Shown: positions 1 through 6,130 of the stretch, in pieces
Position numbering within the stretch: the first letter of the stretch is position 1
Layout of the letters: every line of letters starts with the position of its first letter
Assembly: GCA_027064565.1 (NCBI GenBank)
Contig: JAMOPK010000335.1
Span: 1 to 8,290 of the forward strand
Reading direction: 5' to 3'
Source: Caldifarciminota bacterium
Lineage (GTDB): Bacteria > Hydrothermota > Hydrothermia > B15-G9
Length of the DNA: 8,290 nucleotides
Made by a program: the position numbers and the translations under genes
The notes under the pieces: generated by a model
Databases searched by the model: none
The model's input: the letters and a program-made list of their open reading frames with translations, nothing else
What the model was told of the DNA's origin: nothing

Positions 1-1170
1 AAAACCCCGAAAGGCGATGATGGAACCGAGCTTGGCGTCACGGTTTACGATGCGTTTGATAACTGGGCCAATCAGAACGACCCATCCCTTGGAAACTACA
101 ACGGCGCTTACAAGGAGATGTTCTACTGGTATAACATGCTGAACATCGATGACCCCGACGATTCCGACCACGATGGCATAGATGACACGTGGTATGATTC
201 CCTTGGAAACGCCCACGATTATTACGAGAGCACGGCAGAACCGTTGCAACTCCTTGCTTCGGGGCCGTTCACGCTTGACCCCGGCGAATGGGATACGCTG
301 ATCGTGGCCACCGTTTTCGGCGAAAACCGGTCTGACCTGTTCAAGAACCTTGAGGTCGTGAAACAGCTCTACCGTGATAACTGGCAGGTGATCAGGCCGC
401 CTGCACGTCCGGATGTCAGGGCAGAAGTTGGGGATAAGACTGTCAGGCTGATATGGGGCACGGAGAGCGAGCGGGATACGGCCAACTTCGAGGGGTATCG
501 GATTTACCGCTCCACAGACGGCGGGAAGACATGGGGTCAGCCGATACGCGATCACACGGGCGCTGTCGTGGGATACGTGCCTTACGCTCAGTTCGACCTT
601 GCCGATGGGATCCGTGGCACGAACCCTATGGATCCGTGGTTCTACCTCGGCGATGACACCGGGCTTGAGGCCATCACTGAAATCGATTCTGCGACGGGCG
701 AGACGCTCCACGTCTTCACCGACAACAACGTGGTCAACGGGATGCCTTACATCTATGCTGTCTGCGCCTACACGAAGGGCGGGCCGGGCAAGCCGCCGGT
801 CGAAAACTCCCGCTACGTCAGCGATCCCAATATCCCCCACGATAACGTTGTGCTGGCCGTCCCGACCATTGCGGCGGTCGAATCCCCTGATGAGATCAGG
901 GTTGTGCCCAATCCTTACATCGTTTCTGCCGGCTGGGAGAACAATCCGGGCGAGATGAGGATGGATTTCAGCGGACTGCCGGATGTCTGTGAGATAAGGA
1001 TTTACAATGCCTCAGGCGAATTGGTGAGGACACTGCATCACACCTCAGGCAGCCGCGAGAGCTGGGATTTGTTGAACGAGGACGGCCAGATGGTAGCTCC
1101 GGGCCTCTATTTCTACGTCATCAAGACTGATGCATGGATAGCGAGGGGCAAACTTGCTATAATCCACTGA
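1..1170 (+). CDS. Secreted multidomain protein, C-terminal part (FnIII-like module plus FlgD-Ig/T9SS-type C-terminal tail)
   Basis: The reading frame is open from the first base to a TGA at 1168-1170, so 389 C-terminal residues are visible and the true start lies left of the window. The ATG at 118 is internal. Visible residues 1-130 contain an acidic Asp-rich stretch (DPDDSDHDGIDD, about 50-61) that could bind calcium. A segment 'GPFTLDPGEWDTLIV' (about 88-102) follows, of a kind seen in large secreted proteins of FCB-type phyla. Residues about 136-261 look like a fibronectin-III fold ('VRLIWG', 'FEGYRIYRSTDGG', 'YIYAVCAYT'). The last 90 residues (about 298-389) form an Ig-like tail with 'RVVPNPYIVSAGW', 'IRIYNASGELVRTL', 'WDLLNEDGQMVAPGLYFYVI' and 'GKLAIIH'. 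This is typical of FlgD-Ig or type IX secretion sorting domains, which direct export and surface attachment. No enzymatic domain is visible. It converges on moxR, with only 8 bp between stop codons. The tail is a confident call; the protein's role is unknown. Confidence 0.85.
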   Translation, partial: KTPKGDDGTELGVTVYDAFDNWANQNDPSLGNYNGAYKEMFYWYNMLNIDDPDDSDHDGIDDTWYDSLGNAHDYYESTAEPLQLLASGPFTLDPGEWDTLIVATVFGENRSDLFKNLEVVKQLYRDNWQVIRPPARPDVRAEVGDKTVRLIWGTESERDTANFEGYRIYRSTDGGKTWGQPIRDHTGAVVGYVPYAQFDLADGIRGTNPMDPWFYLGDDTGLEAITEIDSATGETLHVFTDNNVVNGMPYIYAVCAYTKGGPGKPPVENSRYVSDPNIPHDNVVLAVPTIAAVESPDEIRVVPNPYIVSAGWENNPGEMRMDFSGLPDVCEIRIYNASGELVRTLHHTSGSRESWDLLNEDGQMVAPGLYFYVIKTDAWIARGKLAIIH

Positions 1171-1178
1171 AGTTCGGG

Positions 1179-2141
1179 CTACTCGGGCACAGGCACCGAG
1201 TCTATGATTTCGACGACGATGCTCCGTTTATCTACGGAGGAGTCCTTTGGCTTGATGCGGTGAAGCATAACGAAGGGTGCCACCGTTTTGATGTCGTCCG
1301 GGATCACGAACTCCCGGTTGTGGATGAACGCCCATGCTCTGGCGAGCTTGAGGATGCTCAGGGCGCCGCGGGTGCTGAGTCCGAACGCCACCGAGCTGTG
1401 CTTTCTCGAGATCGTCGCAATCTCAAGGATGTAGTCAAGCAGGGGCTGCCTGACCTCAACGCGCTCAACTTTTTCCTGAAGCTCAACGACTTTTTCCGGT
1501 GAAAGGATCGGGGTAAGACGTTCGGCTTTCTCACGGAGCCTGCCGTCCATCAGGATTTCGAACTCATCCTTTCTGTCGGGATAGGAGAGCACAGCCATTG
1601 CCATGAACCTGTCTAACTGGGAATCAGGGAGCGGGAATGTGCCGAAATGGTCGAGTGGGTTTTCCGTGGCAACCACAAAGAAGGGCTGAGGCAACTTGTA
1701 AGTGATACCTTCCACCGAGACCTGACCCTCACCCATTGCCTCAAGGAGTGCCGACTGCGTTCTGGGTGTCGCCCTGTTTATCTCATCTGCGAGGATAATG
1801 TTGTGGAAAATAGGGCCTTCTTTGAAAACGAATCCACCTGTCCGCTGATCGAAGACCGTCGTTCCGATGATATCGGTCGGCAACATGTCACTTGTAAACT
1901 GGATCCTTTTAAACGAACAACCGAGCACACGGGAGAGGGCGATTACGAGGGTCGTTTTTCCTGTTCCCGGAGGGCCTTCAAGCAGAATATGCCCTTTTGC
2001 AAGCAGGGAAGCGATGGAAAGGAAAACAACTCTATCCTGCCCCTTAATAACCTTAATGATTTCCTGAATGACAGGGGCTACTTCGGGGTTTAACTTATTT
2101 TGAAAGGGATTTTGCCTTTTCAAAAGACCTTTTGACAACAA
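1179..2141 (-). CDS. MoxR-family AAA+ ATPase
   Basis: This is a 320-residue AAA+ ATPase with the full MoxR motif set: Walker A GPPGTGKTT (56-64), Walker B IILADE (115-120), sensor 1 ATENP (159-162), the DRF arginine-finger segment (177-179) and sensor 2 STRG (256-259), followed by the helical lid domain. Length matches the usual 310-330. MoxR proteins act as chaperone-like ATPases that insert cofactors or activate protein complexes, usually with VWA-domain proteins. The start is uncertain because no ATG exists before residue 86. TTG at 2141, 2138 or 2123 could serve; the last has AAGG just upstream and would give 314 residues. Starting at 2141 it overlaps the end of the MglA-like gene by 47 bp. 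As the last gene of the five-gene operon it is probably translated by coupling. The usual downstream DUF58 and VWA genes are missing, since a convergent gene follows directly. The family call is very secure; the substrate is unknown. Confidence 0.93.
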   Translation of the reverse strand: MLSKGLLKRQNPFQNKLNPEVAPVIQEIIKVIKGQDRVVFLSIASLLAKGHILLEGPPGTGKTTLVIALSRVLGCSFKRIQFTSDMLPTDIIGTTVFDQRTGGFVFKEGPIFHNIILADEINRATPRTQSALLEAMGEGQVSVEGITYKLPQPFFVVATENPLDHFGTFPLPDSQLDRFMAMAVLSYPDRKDEFEILMDGRLREKAERLTPILSPEKVVELQEKVERVEVRQPLLDYILEIATISRKHSSVAFGLSTRGALSILKLARAWAFIHNREFVIPDDIKTVAPFVMLHRIKPKDSSVDKRSIVVEIIDSVPVPE

Positions 2142-2691
2142 GCTTTATAATCTCTTCGAGGGTTTTGAACACACCAACGCCTTTCACAGCGATAGCGGGG
2201 AAGTAAGGATAGTGATACCAGTTCACCTGTTGTTCCAGTTCGTCGATCGAAAGTATATCCGGCAGGTCTCGCTTGTTGTATTGCATAACCACAGGGATAT
2301 CCTCTTTCTTCATGCCGTAGTGTTCCATGTGGGCATACATCTCTTTGTGAATCTCTATATTATCTTTCAGTCTTTTTCTCTGCGAATCAGCAACATACAC
2401 GATGCCATCGGCGTTTTTGAGCACAAGGCGACGGGTGGTCTTGTAAAACACCTGACCCGGCACAGTGTAAAGATAGAACCTGGTTTTATAGCCTTTGATT
2501 ATCTCAATTTCAATTGGTAAAAAATCAAAAAAGAGGGTTCTTTCTCCCTTTGTGTCAATTGTCACGAGGTTACCTTTGAGACCCGGGAATTTGGAGTAGA
2601 TGTAAACGATATTGGTGGTTTTGCCGCTCAGCCCCGGACCATAATACACAATTTTAAATTTGATTTCCTTCTTGGCCGCTTCGATCATCAT
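2095..2691 (-). CDS. mglA: MglA-like Ras-type small GTPase
   Basis: This 198-residue cytosolic GTPase resembles Myxococcus MglA closely in length and motifs. The P-loop is GPGLSGKTT (18-26). Switch I contains 'ERTLFFDFLP' (50-59) with Arg51, matching the catalytic Arg of Myxococcus MglA. The G3 segment is TVPGQVFY (76-83), with Thr76 where Ras proteins have Asp and with Gln80. G4 is NKRD (139-142), and 'GVGVF' (171-175) lies near the G5 region. MglA-type GTPases cycle between a GDP state and a GTP state bound to the cell pole, and roadblock proteins (MglB) act as their GAP. The roadblock gene directly upstream therefore fits as its partner. An ideal AGGAGGT at 2701-2707 sits about 10 nt before the start and just after the roadblock stop codon, which fixes the start; the second codon is also ATG. 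Its output here (polarity, motility or another surface process) cannot be read from the sequence. Confidence 0.93.
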   Translation of the reverse strand: MMIEAAKKEIKFKIVYYGPGLSGKTTNIVYIYSKFPGLKGNLVTIDTKGERTLFFDFLPIEIEIIKGYKTRFYLYTVPGQVFYKTTRRLVLKNADGIVYVADSQRKRLKDNIEIHKEMYAHMEHYGMKKEDIPVVMQYNKRDLPDILSIDELEQQVNWYHYPYFPAIAVKGVGVFKTLEEIIKLVVKRSFEKAKSLSK

Positions 2692-2700
2692 GATGCATTT

Positions 2701-2707
2701 ACCTCCT
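2701..2707 (-). promoter_or_regulatory. Shine-Dalgarno site for the MglA-like gene
   Basis: Reading leftwards, AGGAGGT lies between the roadblock stop codon (TAG, 2712-2710) and the tandem ATG ATG start (2691, 2688), with about 10 nt spacing. It decides the start and shows that this gene has its own strong ribosome site despite the short gap. Confidence 0.8.
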
Positions 2708-2709
2708 GG

Positions 2710-3189
2710 CTACATGCCCTCTCCAGATTCTTCACCCGGAAGGGAGAATTCTTCGAGGAACTTGCTGATTTCATCCTCGCCGAATTCATCAAGTATTTTG
2801 GAAATCCCGGATTCAGATTCGATCTGCTCTTCGGTTTCTTTTATCTTTTTGGAAACGCGTTTGGCTTCCATCAGTATCAATCCAAGTTTAGCAAATACGG
2901 GGATAACGAGGAATAGGAGATATTCTTTTCCAGCACTTACGATCAGCACCATTCTGTCGGTGCCTTTGATGTAAACTTCGCTTAATTTGCCACCTTTCAT
3001 CTCCTGCAACACATTTTCGCCGAGAGCGAGAATAGCGGCGGACATCGCTGCCACACCCTCTTCGTCTATCCCGGGTCTCAGGTAGGAGGCGTTGCAGATG
3101 CCCTGCGAATTGACTATTGCGGCCGCTTCAACCTCCGGATTCCGTTTGATTAGATCCCTCAAAACTTCATGGAACGTCGTTTCTATCAT
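2710..3189 (-). CDS. Roadblock/LC7 domain protein (MglB-like)
   Basis: This is a 159-residue protein whose first 115 residues form a roadblock/LC7 fold: helix 'FHEVLRDLIKRNPEVEAAAIV', then 'NSQGICNAS', the long helix 'VAAMSAAILALGENVLQEM', strands 'LSEVYIKGTDRMVLIVSAG' and 'YLLFLVIP', and a final helix. Roadblock proteins form homodimers that bind Ras-like GTPases; MglB is the GAP of MglA. Residues 116-159 form an acidic, mostly helical tail that a minimal roadblock protein would not need, possibly a docking segment. The ATG start overlaps the stop of the response-regulator gene by 4 bp (ATGA) and is preceded by GAGGAGGT at 3196-3203, so translation is coupled. Its position directly before the MglA-like GTPase gene matches the mglBA order in Myxococcus. 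The fold and GTPase pairing are likely; GAP activity is inferred. Confidence 0.88.
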   Translation of the reverse strand: MIETTFHEVLRDLIKRNPEVEAAAIVNSQGICNASYLRPGIDEEGVAAMSAAILALGENVLQEMKGGKLSEVYIKGTDRMVLIVSAGKEYLLFLVIPVFAKLGLILMEAKRVSKKIKETEEQIESESGISKILDEFGEDEISKFLEEFSLPGEESGEGM

Positions 3190-4490
3190 GCCATAACCTC
3201 CTCAACACGAGGCGAAAGCTCCTGCATTTTCAATTTGAAAAAGCCGAGGGAAGAAGATTTCCCTTCAGGTAGCACTCCCACAAGATAGCCTCTCCCTTTC
3301 AAATTCCGTATTAGAATATAGCCCTCCTTTGTTGAAATCAATAGTTCGTAAGGCGCACTTACGTTGGCTTTTGCCAGTTGTTCAAGCAAAAGCTTGTATC
3401 CATTTATGACCTGTTGGACAAGCAGAGGAGCTATGGATTGGAACTTATCGCTTGCGACAAAGGAGATAAGAGTCCCTGTATTTTCCGCTACAGCAAGGAG
3501 TTCGGCATCCCTGACCACTTTTGAGAGTTCTTCAAGGAGTGTGGATAAATTTTTGCGAATCCTATCAGCCACGCCGGCAGCGGGTGCCTGAGGCGTCGGG
3601 GTAGGCTCAGGTTCCTTTAACTCCTCAGGGAAGATGCTTTCAGGGATAATTTCTTTTTCTGCAGGATGTTCTTCGCCCGTTTCCTCTATCACTTTTTCTT
3701 CCGGCTCAACTTCCCTAAAAAGACGACTTACCTGCTCAAGTGCGAGGTCCAGAGGATTTTTTTCTTCCTCCTCTTCCTCTTTTTCCTCTTCTTTTTTCTC
3801 CGGTTCCTTCTTTTGCTCGACGATTTTTGGAACTTCACCCGGCCCAACAATCACTTCAAGGAGTAATAGATATAAGGGTTTGAATATCGCCCTTTCCACA
3901 CGTGGAACGCGCCAGCTTATCTGGAACGAAGGCTTTTCATAGGATATGATCTTCATGAACGCTTCCTTGCCTTTCAATCCGTTGAATTCGGCATTGTAAA
4001 TCTCACCGTTCACGACGTAGATTTTCCCCTTTCCATCTGGTGTGGTTACATCTATAACGGCAGATTTCCCCTCGAGCGTGATGAGTTGCAACAGTTCCGT
4101 CAACGTCCATTCGGGGCCTTTTTTCTGTTGACTGAGTTCCTCGACCTTCTTGATGAGATCAGAGATGTCAAACGGTTTTTCGAGGTATGCAATGGCGCCT
4201 TTTGAGTAAACCTCGCGTCTCACCTCTTCCGAGCCGTATGCGGTAATCACAATGACTTTTATATCCGGATTCATCTCTTTGGCCATGAGCAGGAGTTCAA
4301 CCCCGTTTATATCTGGCATTCGAATGTCCGTGATAAGGATGTTTATGTCTTTTGAATGCCGCTTCAATATTTCGAGGGCCTGTCTGCCGTTAATTGCCCT
4401 GTGGGCCACAATGCCCTCTTTTTCAAGAGCGTCAGCTATTGCATGAAGGATATCTTCTTCATCATCGACAACCAGCACTGTTGTGGCCAT
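3186..4490 (-). CDS. Response regulator: REC + PATAN/DUF4388-like + acidic linker + roadblock-like C-terminus
   Basis: This is a 434-residue regulator without a DNA-binding or enzymatic output domain. Residues 1-118 are a complete receiver domain: acid pocket Asp9/Asp10, phosphoacceptor Asp55 in 'ILITDIRMPD', Thr83 in 'VITAYG' and Lys105 in 'YLEKPF'. Residues about 125-215 resemble a PATAN/DUF4388 module ('LTELLQLITLEGKSAVIDV', then 'GKIYVVNGEIYNAEF'), a protein-interaction domain often joined to REC. Residues about 220-305 are a disordered linker rich in Glu, Lys and Pro, with a run of Glu near 234-243. Residues about 308-434 look like a divergent roadblock/LC7 domain: helix 'IRKNLSTLLEELSKV', 'AELLAVAENTGTLISFVAS', 'YELLISTKEGYILIRNLK', 'GYLVGVLPEGKSSSLGFFKL'. 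It follows the kinase gene by 22 bp and overlaps the roadblock gene. The probable role is to link kinase phosphorylation to the roadblock/GTPase pair through protein contacts. REC is certain, PATAN likely, roadblock-like probable. Confidence 0.92.
   Translation of the reverse strand: MATTVLVVDDEEDILHAIADALEKEGIVAHRAINGRQALEILKRHSKDINILITDIRMPDINGVELLLMAKEMNPDIKVIVITAYGSEEVRREVYSKGAIAYLEKPFDISDLIKKVEELSQQKKGPEWTLTELLQLITLEGKSAVIDVTTPDGKGKIYVVNGEIYNAEFNGLKGKEAFMKIISYEKPSFQISWRVPRVERAIFKPLYLLLLEVIVGPGEVPKIVEQKKEPEKKEEEKEEEEEEKNPLDLALEQVSRLFREVEPEEKVIEETGEEHPAEKEIIPESIFPEELKEPEPTPTPQAPAAGVADRIRKNLSTLLEELSKVVRDAELLAVAENTGTLISFVASDKFQSIAPLLVQQVINGYKLLLEQLAKANVSAPYELLISTKEGYILIRNLKGRGYLVGVLPEGKSSSLGFFKLKMQELSPRVEEVMA
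3196..3203 (-). promoter_or_regulatory. Shine-Dalgarno site for the roadblock gene
   Basis: GAGGAGGT, 6-7 nt before the ATG at 3189, lies inside the last codons of the response-regulator gene. Together with the ATGA overlap it supports coupled translation of the two genes. Confidence 0.75.
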
Positions 4491-4496
4491 TTTCTT

Positions 4497-4504
4497 CCTC
4501 CTTT
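4497..4504 (-). promoter_or_regulatory. Shine-Dalgarno site for the response-regulator gene
   Basis: AAAGGAGG, read leftwards, ends 6 nt before the ATG at 4490, inside the 22-bp gap after the kinase stop codon. It is close to a perfect match to the 16S tail and fixes this start. Confidence 0.8.
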
Positions 4505-4512
4505 GGCATCAA

Positions 4513-5991
4513 TTAGCCCTCAGGCTTTTCTTTCACCTGCTGGGCTGAGGGCAGCATCACTGTAAATGCAGTGCCTTGTTCCGGCTCGCTTTTGACAAAA
4601 ATATAACCGTGATTTTGCCTCACGAGTTGGTGCACGATAAACAGCCCCAACCCCATACCGTTTTCTTTCGTCGTGTAAAACGGATAAAAAATCTTTTCAA
4701 GTTCCTCCTGGTGAATACCCGAACCATCATCTTTAACGATTATGTAGGCACATTTTCGGTTCACGCCGAAGCACTCCCTGTCAGTCATGCCCGCCCTAAT
4801 ATAGATGTGGCCGGAAACCACATCTTTCCATTTCTTTTGTTTTTCGGCAATCGCATCAATGGCGTTCAATATCAGATTGAGCAAGACCTGGTGGGTCTGA
4901 TTGTAATCCGCCCAGATCATAAGTCTTGAGGGGACGATTTTGACCAGATGGATGTTGTATTGTTTCAGTGATGTCATTACAAGTCCCTCGATCTCTTCCA
5001 CGAGTTCGAGAAGCGGAAATACAGTCGGGCGTGGCGGGTTGGGCTTGACATAGGAAACGAACTGTCTAACAAGGTGATCTATACGTTCTATTTGCATTTT
5101 GAGCCGCTCGAACATTTTCTTAAGGTTCGGATCTTTGACGTCCTCATGAGCCTGGATCATCAACCTCATGGCTGCCAGAGGGTTCTTGATTTCATGTGCG
5201 AGGCCGGAAGCAATGATACCGAGGTTGGCGAATTTATCTATCTGGGCCATTGCTTCCTGCATTTTTTTGGTTTCAGTTATGTCGCGGAAAAGGATGACCC
5301 ATCCTTTTATCACGCCGTCAGGTGCGAACGGATAGGAAGAAACGCCGAATATCCTGCCATCAGGCAACTTAAGCTCCATGCTCTGTTTCGCTTTCTGGGA
5401 TTCGTCCGGTGACGCCCGCTTGGCTATCTCGAACAGTTTTCTGAAGGCTGGATCAAGATCATCTATATGGCTGTAAACCTTGAGGTTGAGTTTCTCTCTC
5501 GCGTATCTGTTGGCGTAGATTATGAGGTCATTCACGCCAAGGAAAATTATGCCTGAATTTATGGAATTGAAAATGAGGTCCCTCAAATTCCCTCCTTGGG
5601 AGGAGAGATAGATGTTCCCGACGTATTTTTCCTCCCCATCTGGCGTGACGACCCTCTGGAGTTTTATTGTTCCCTCGTAATTTTTGCCCTTTCGGGAGAC
5701 CAGAGTTCCTTTTATCGCAACGATGTTCGAGCGAAGCTTCTGCAACATGTTGACGATGTCGGCCTGAGTCGATGCCCGCAGGATCTTGCCCACAGGCTTA
5801 CCGATAAGTTCCTTGGGCAGATAACCGAGGTATTTCACCTTCTGGTTAGCGTATTCGATGGTGAAAGACGAAGATAGGATAAGGAAAATATCGCCAGAAA
5901 GGTCCAAAAGCTTTTGGAGCAAAAAACACCATGAATGCAAACTTTTCTTTACTTCCTTTGATGGCTTTTGCGCAAGCTTATCTTCCATCAT
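4513..5991 (-). CDS. Soluble PAS-PAS sensor histidine kinase (NtrB-like core)
   Basis: Starting from ATG at 5991, this is a 492-residue kinase with no membrane segment, so it senses in the cytosol. Two PAS-like domains lie at about residues 28-130 ('DIFLILSSSFTIEYANQKV' to 'EEKYVGNIYLS') and 137-242 ('GIIFLGVNDLIIYANRYA' to 'GWVILFRDITETKKM'). The H-box is 'GLAHEIKNPL' with phospho-accepting His266. The ATP-binding domain has the N-box 'LLNLILNAIDAI', G1 'DDGSGI' (421-426), F-box 'FYPFYTT' and G2 'GMGLGLFI' (445-452). The longer reading frame begins with TTG at 6045. That TTG lies in what looks like the -35 box of the operon promoter and has no ribosome site, so ATG 5991 is preferred; ATG 5988 is also possible. 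The only ribosome site is a weak GGA 7 nt upstream. As first gene of the operon, its partner is almost surely the next gene, a REC protein. The signal sensed is unknown. Confidence 0.93.
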   Translation of the reverse strand: MMEDKLAQKPSKEVKKSLHSWCFLLQKLLDLSGDIFLILSSSFTIEYANQKVKYLGYLPKELIGKPVGKILRASTQADIVNMLQKLRSNIVAIKGTLVSRKGKNYEGTIKLQRVVTPDGEEKYVGNIYLSSQGGNLRDLIFNSINSGIIFLGVNDLIIYANRYAREKLNLKVYSHIDDLDPAFRKLFEIAKRASPDESQKAKQSMELKLPDGRIFGVSSYPFAPDGVIKGWVILFRDITETKKMQEAMAQIDKFANLGIIASGLAHEIKNPLAAMRLMIQAHEDVKDPNLKKMFERLKMQIERIDHLVRQFVSYVKPNPPRPTVFPLLELVEEIEGLVMTSLKQYNIHLVKIVPSRLMIWADYNQTHQVLLNLILNAIDAIAEKQKKWKDVVSGHIYIRAGMTDRECFGVNRKCAYIIVKDDGSGIHQEELEKIFYPFYTTKENGMGLGLFIVHQLVRQNHGYIFVKSEPEQGTAFTVMLPSAQQVKEKPEG

Positions 5992-5993
5992 CT

Positions 5994-6024
5994 TTGTTTC
6001 CGTTCTGGCCAAAGCAAGTATAAT
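5994..6024 (+). promoter_or_regulatory. Possible rightward promoter overlapping the leftward one
   Basis: On the plus strand a perfect TATAAT (6019-6024) overlaps the leftward -10 box. The best upstream box is TTGTTT (5994-5999) at a long 19-bp spacing. If active it would start rightward transcripts near 6031, about 100 nt before the lipoprotein gene, and the two promoters would compete for polymerase. Weak support because of the spacing and the poor -35. Confidence 0.3.
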
Positions 6025-6045
6025 TTCAGCTCCCTGATTTTTCAA
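6017..6045 (-). promoter_or_regulatory. Probable sigma70-type promoter of the kinase-GTPase-MoxR operon
   Basis: Reading leftwards, TTGAAA (6045-6040) is followed by a 17-bp spacer and TATACT (6022-6017), matching five of six consensus bases in each box. Transcription would begin near 6010, giving a leader of about 20 nt before the kinase ATG at 5991. Its position rules against the longer kinase start at 6045. Basis: sequence match only; the host's sigma-factor preference is unknown. Confidence 0.6.
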
Positions 6046-6090
6046 TACAAATCGACGCGCGGTGAAAAAAGTGTTTCGCTTACACCCTCA

Positions 6091-6120
6091 TTTACATGGG
6101 GTGACGAATTGCTTGATAAT
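6091..6120 (+). promoter_or_regulatory. Candidate promoter of the lipoprotein-lpxB unit
   Basis: TTTACA (6091-6096), an 18-bp spacer and GATAAT (6115-6120) give five of six consensus matches in each box. The start would fall near 6127, only a few bases before the ATG at 6131. The mRNA would then be nearly leaderless, which fits the absence of a ribosome site before that ATG. Sequence match only. Confidence 0.4.
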
Positions 6121-6130
6121 AGAATCAACC

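Noticed and set aside
148..183. Asp-rich motif as a dockerin or thrombospondin-type calcium repeat
   Set aside because: Only one copy is visible and the spacing does not repeat, so a dockerin or T3 domain cannot be claimed.
118..1170. ATG at 118 as the real start of the secreted protein
   Set aside because: The frame is open to base 1 with protein-like sequence, and no signal peptide follows this ATG. The gene is simply cut by the window edge.
1181..1201. Inverted repeat ACTCGG/CCGAGT with a 9-base loop at the convergent gene ends, as a bidirectional terminator
   Set aside because: The stem is only 6 bp, lies in the last moxR codons, and neither strand has a T-run after it. No terminator could be supported for either gene.
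3634..3942. Ser/Phe-rich frame on the plus strand opposite the regulator linker
   Set aside because: It is the complement of the GAA/GAG-rich codons of the acidic linker. The low-complexity Ser runs and the intact regulator frame mark it as a shadow.
1179..5991. Signalling operon as a horizontally acquired island because it seems lower in GC than the flanking genes
   Set aside because: The impression is by eye and modest. No integrase, tRNA, repeat or insertion element borders the operon. A GC and codon-usage calculation across the window would be needed.
6062..6130. GTG 6062 as the start of the LytR_C lipoprotein
   Set aside because: It would place 23 extra residues before a clear signal peptide and lipobox, and has no ribosome site. 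ATG 6131 gives a normal lipoprotein signal.
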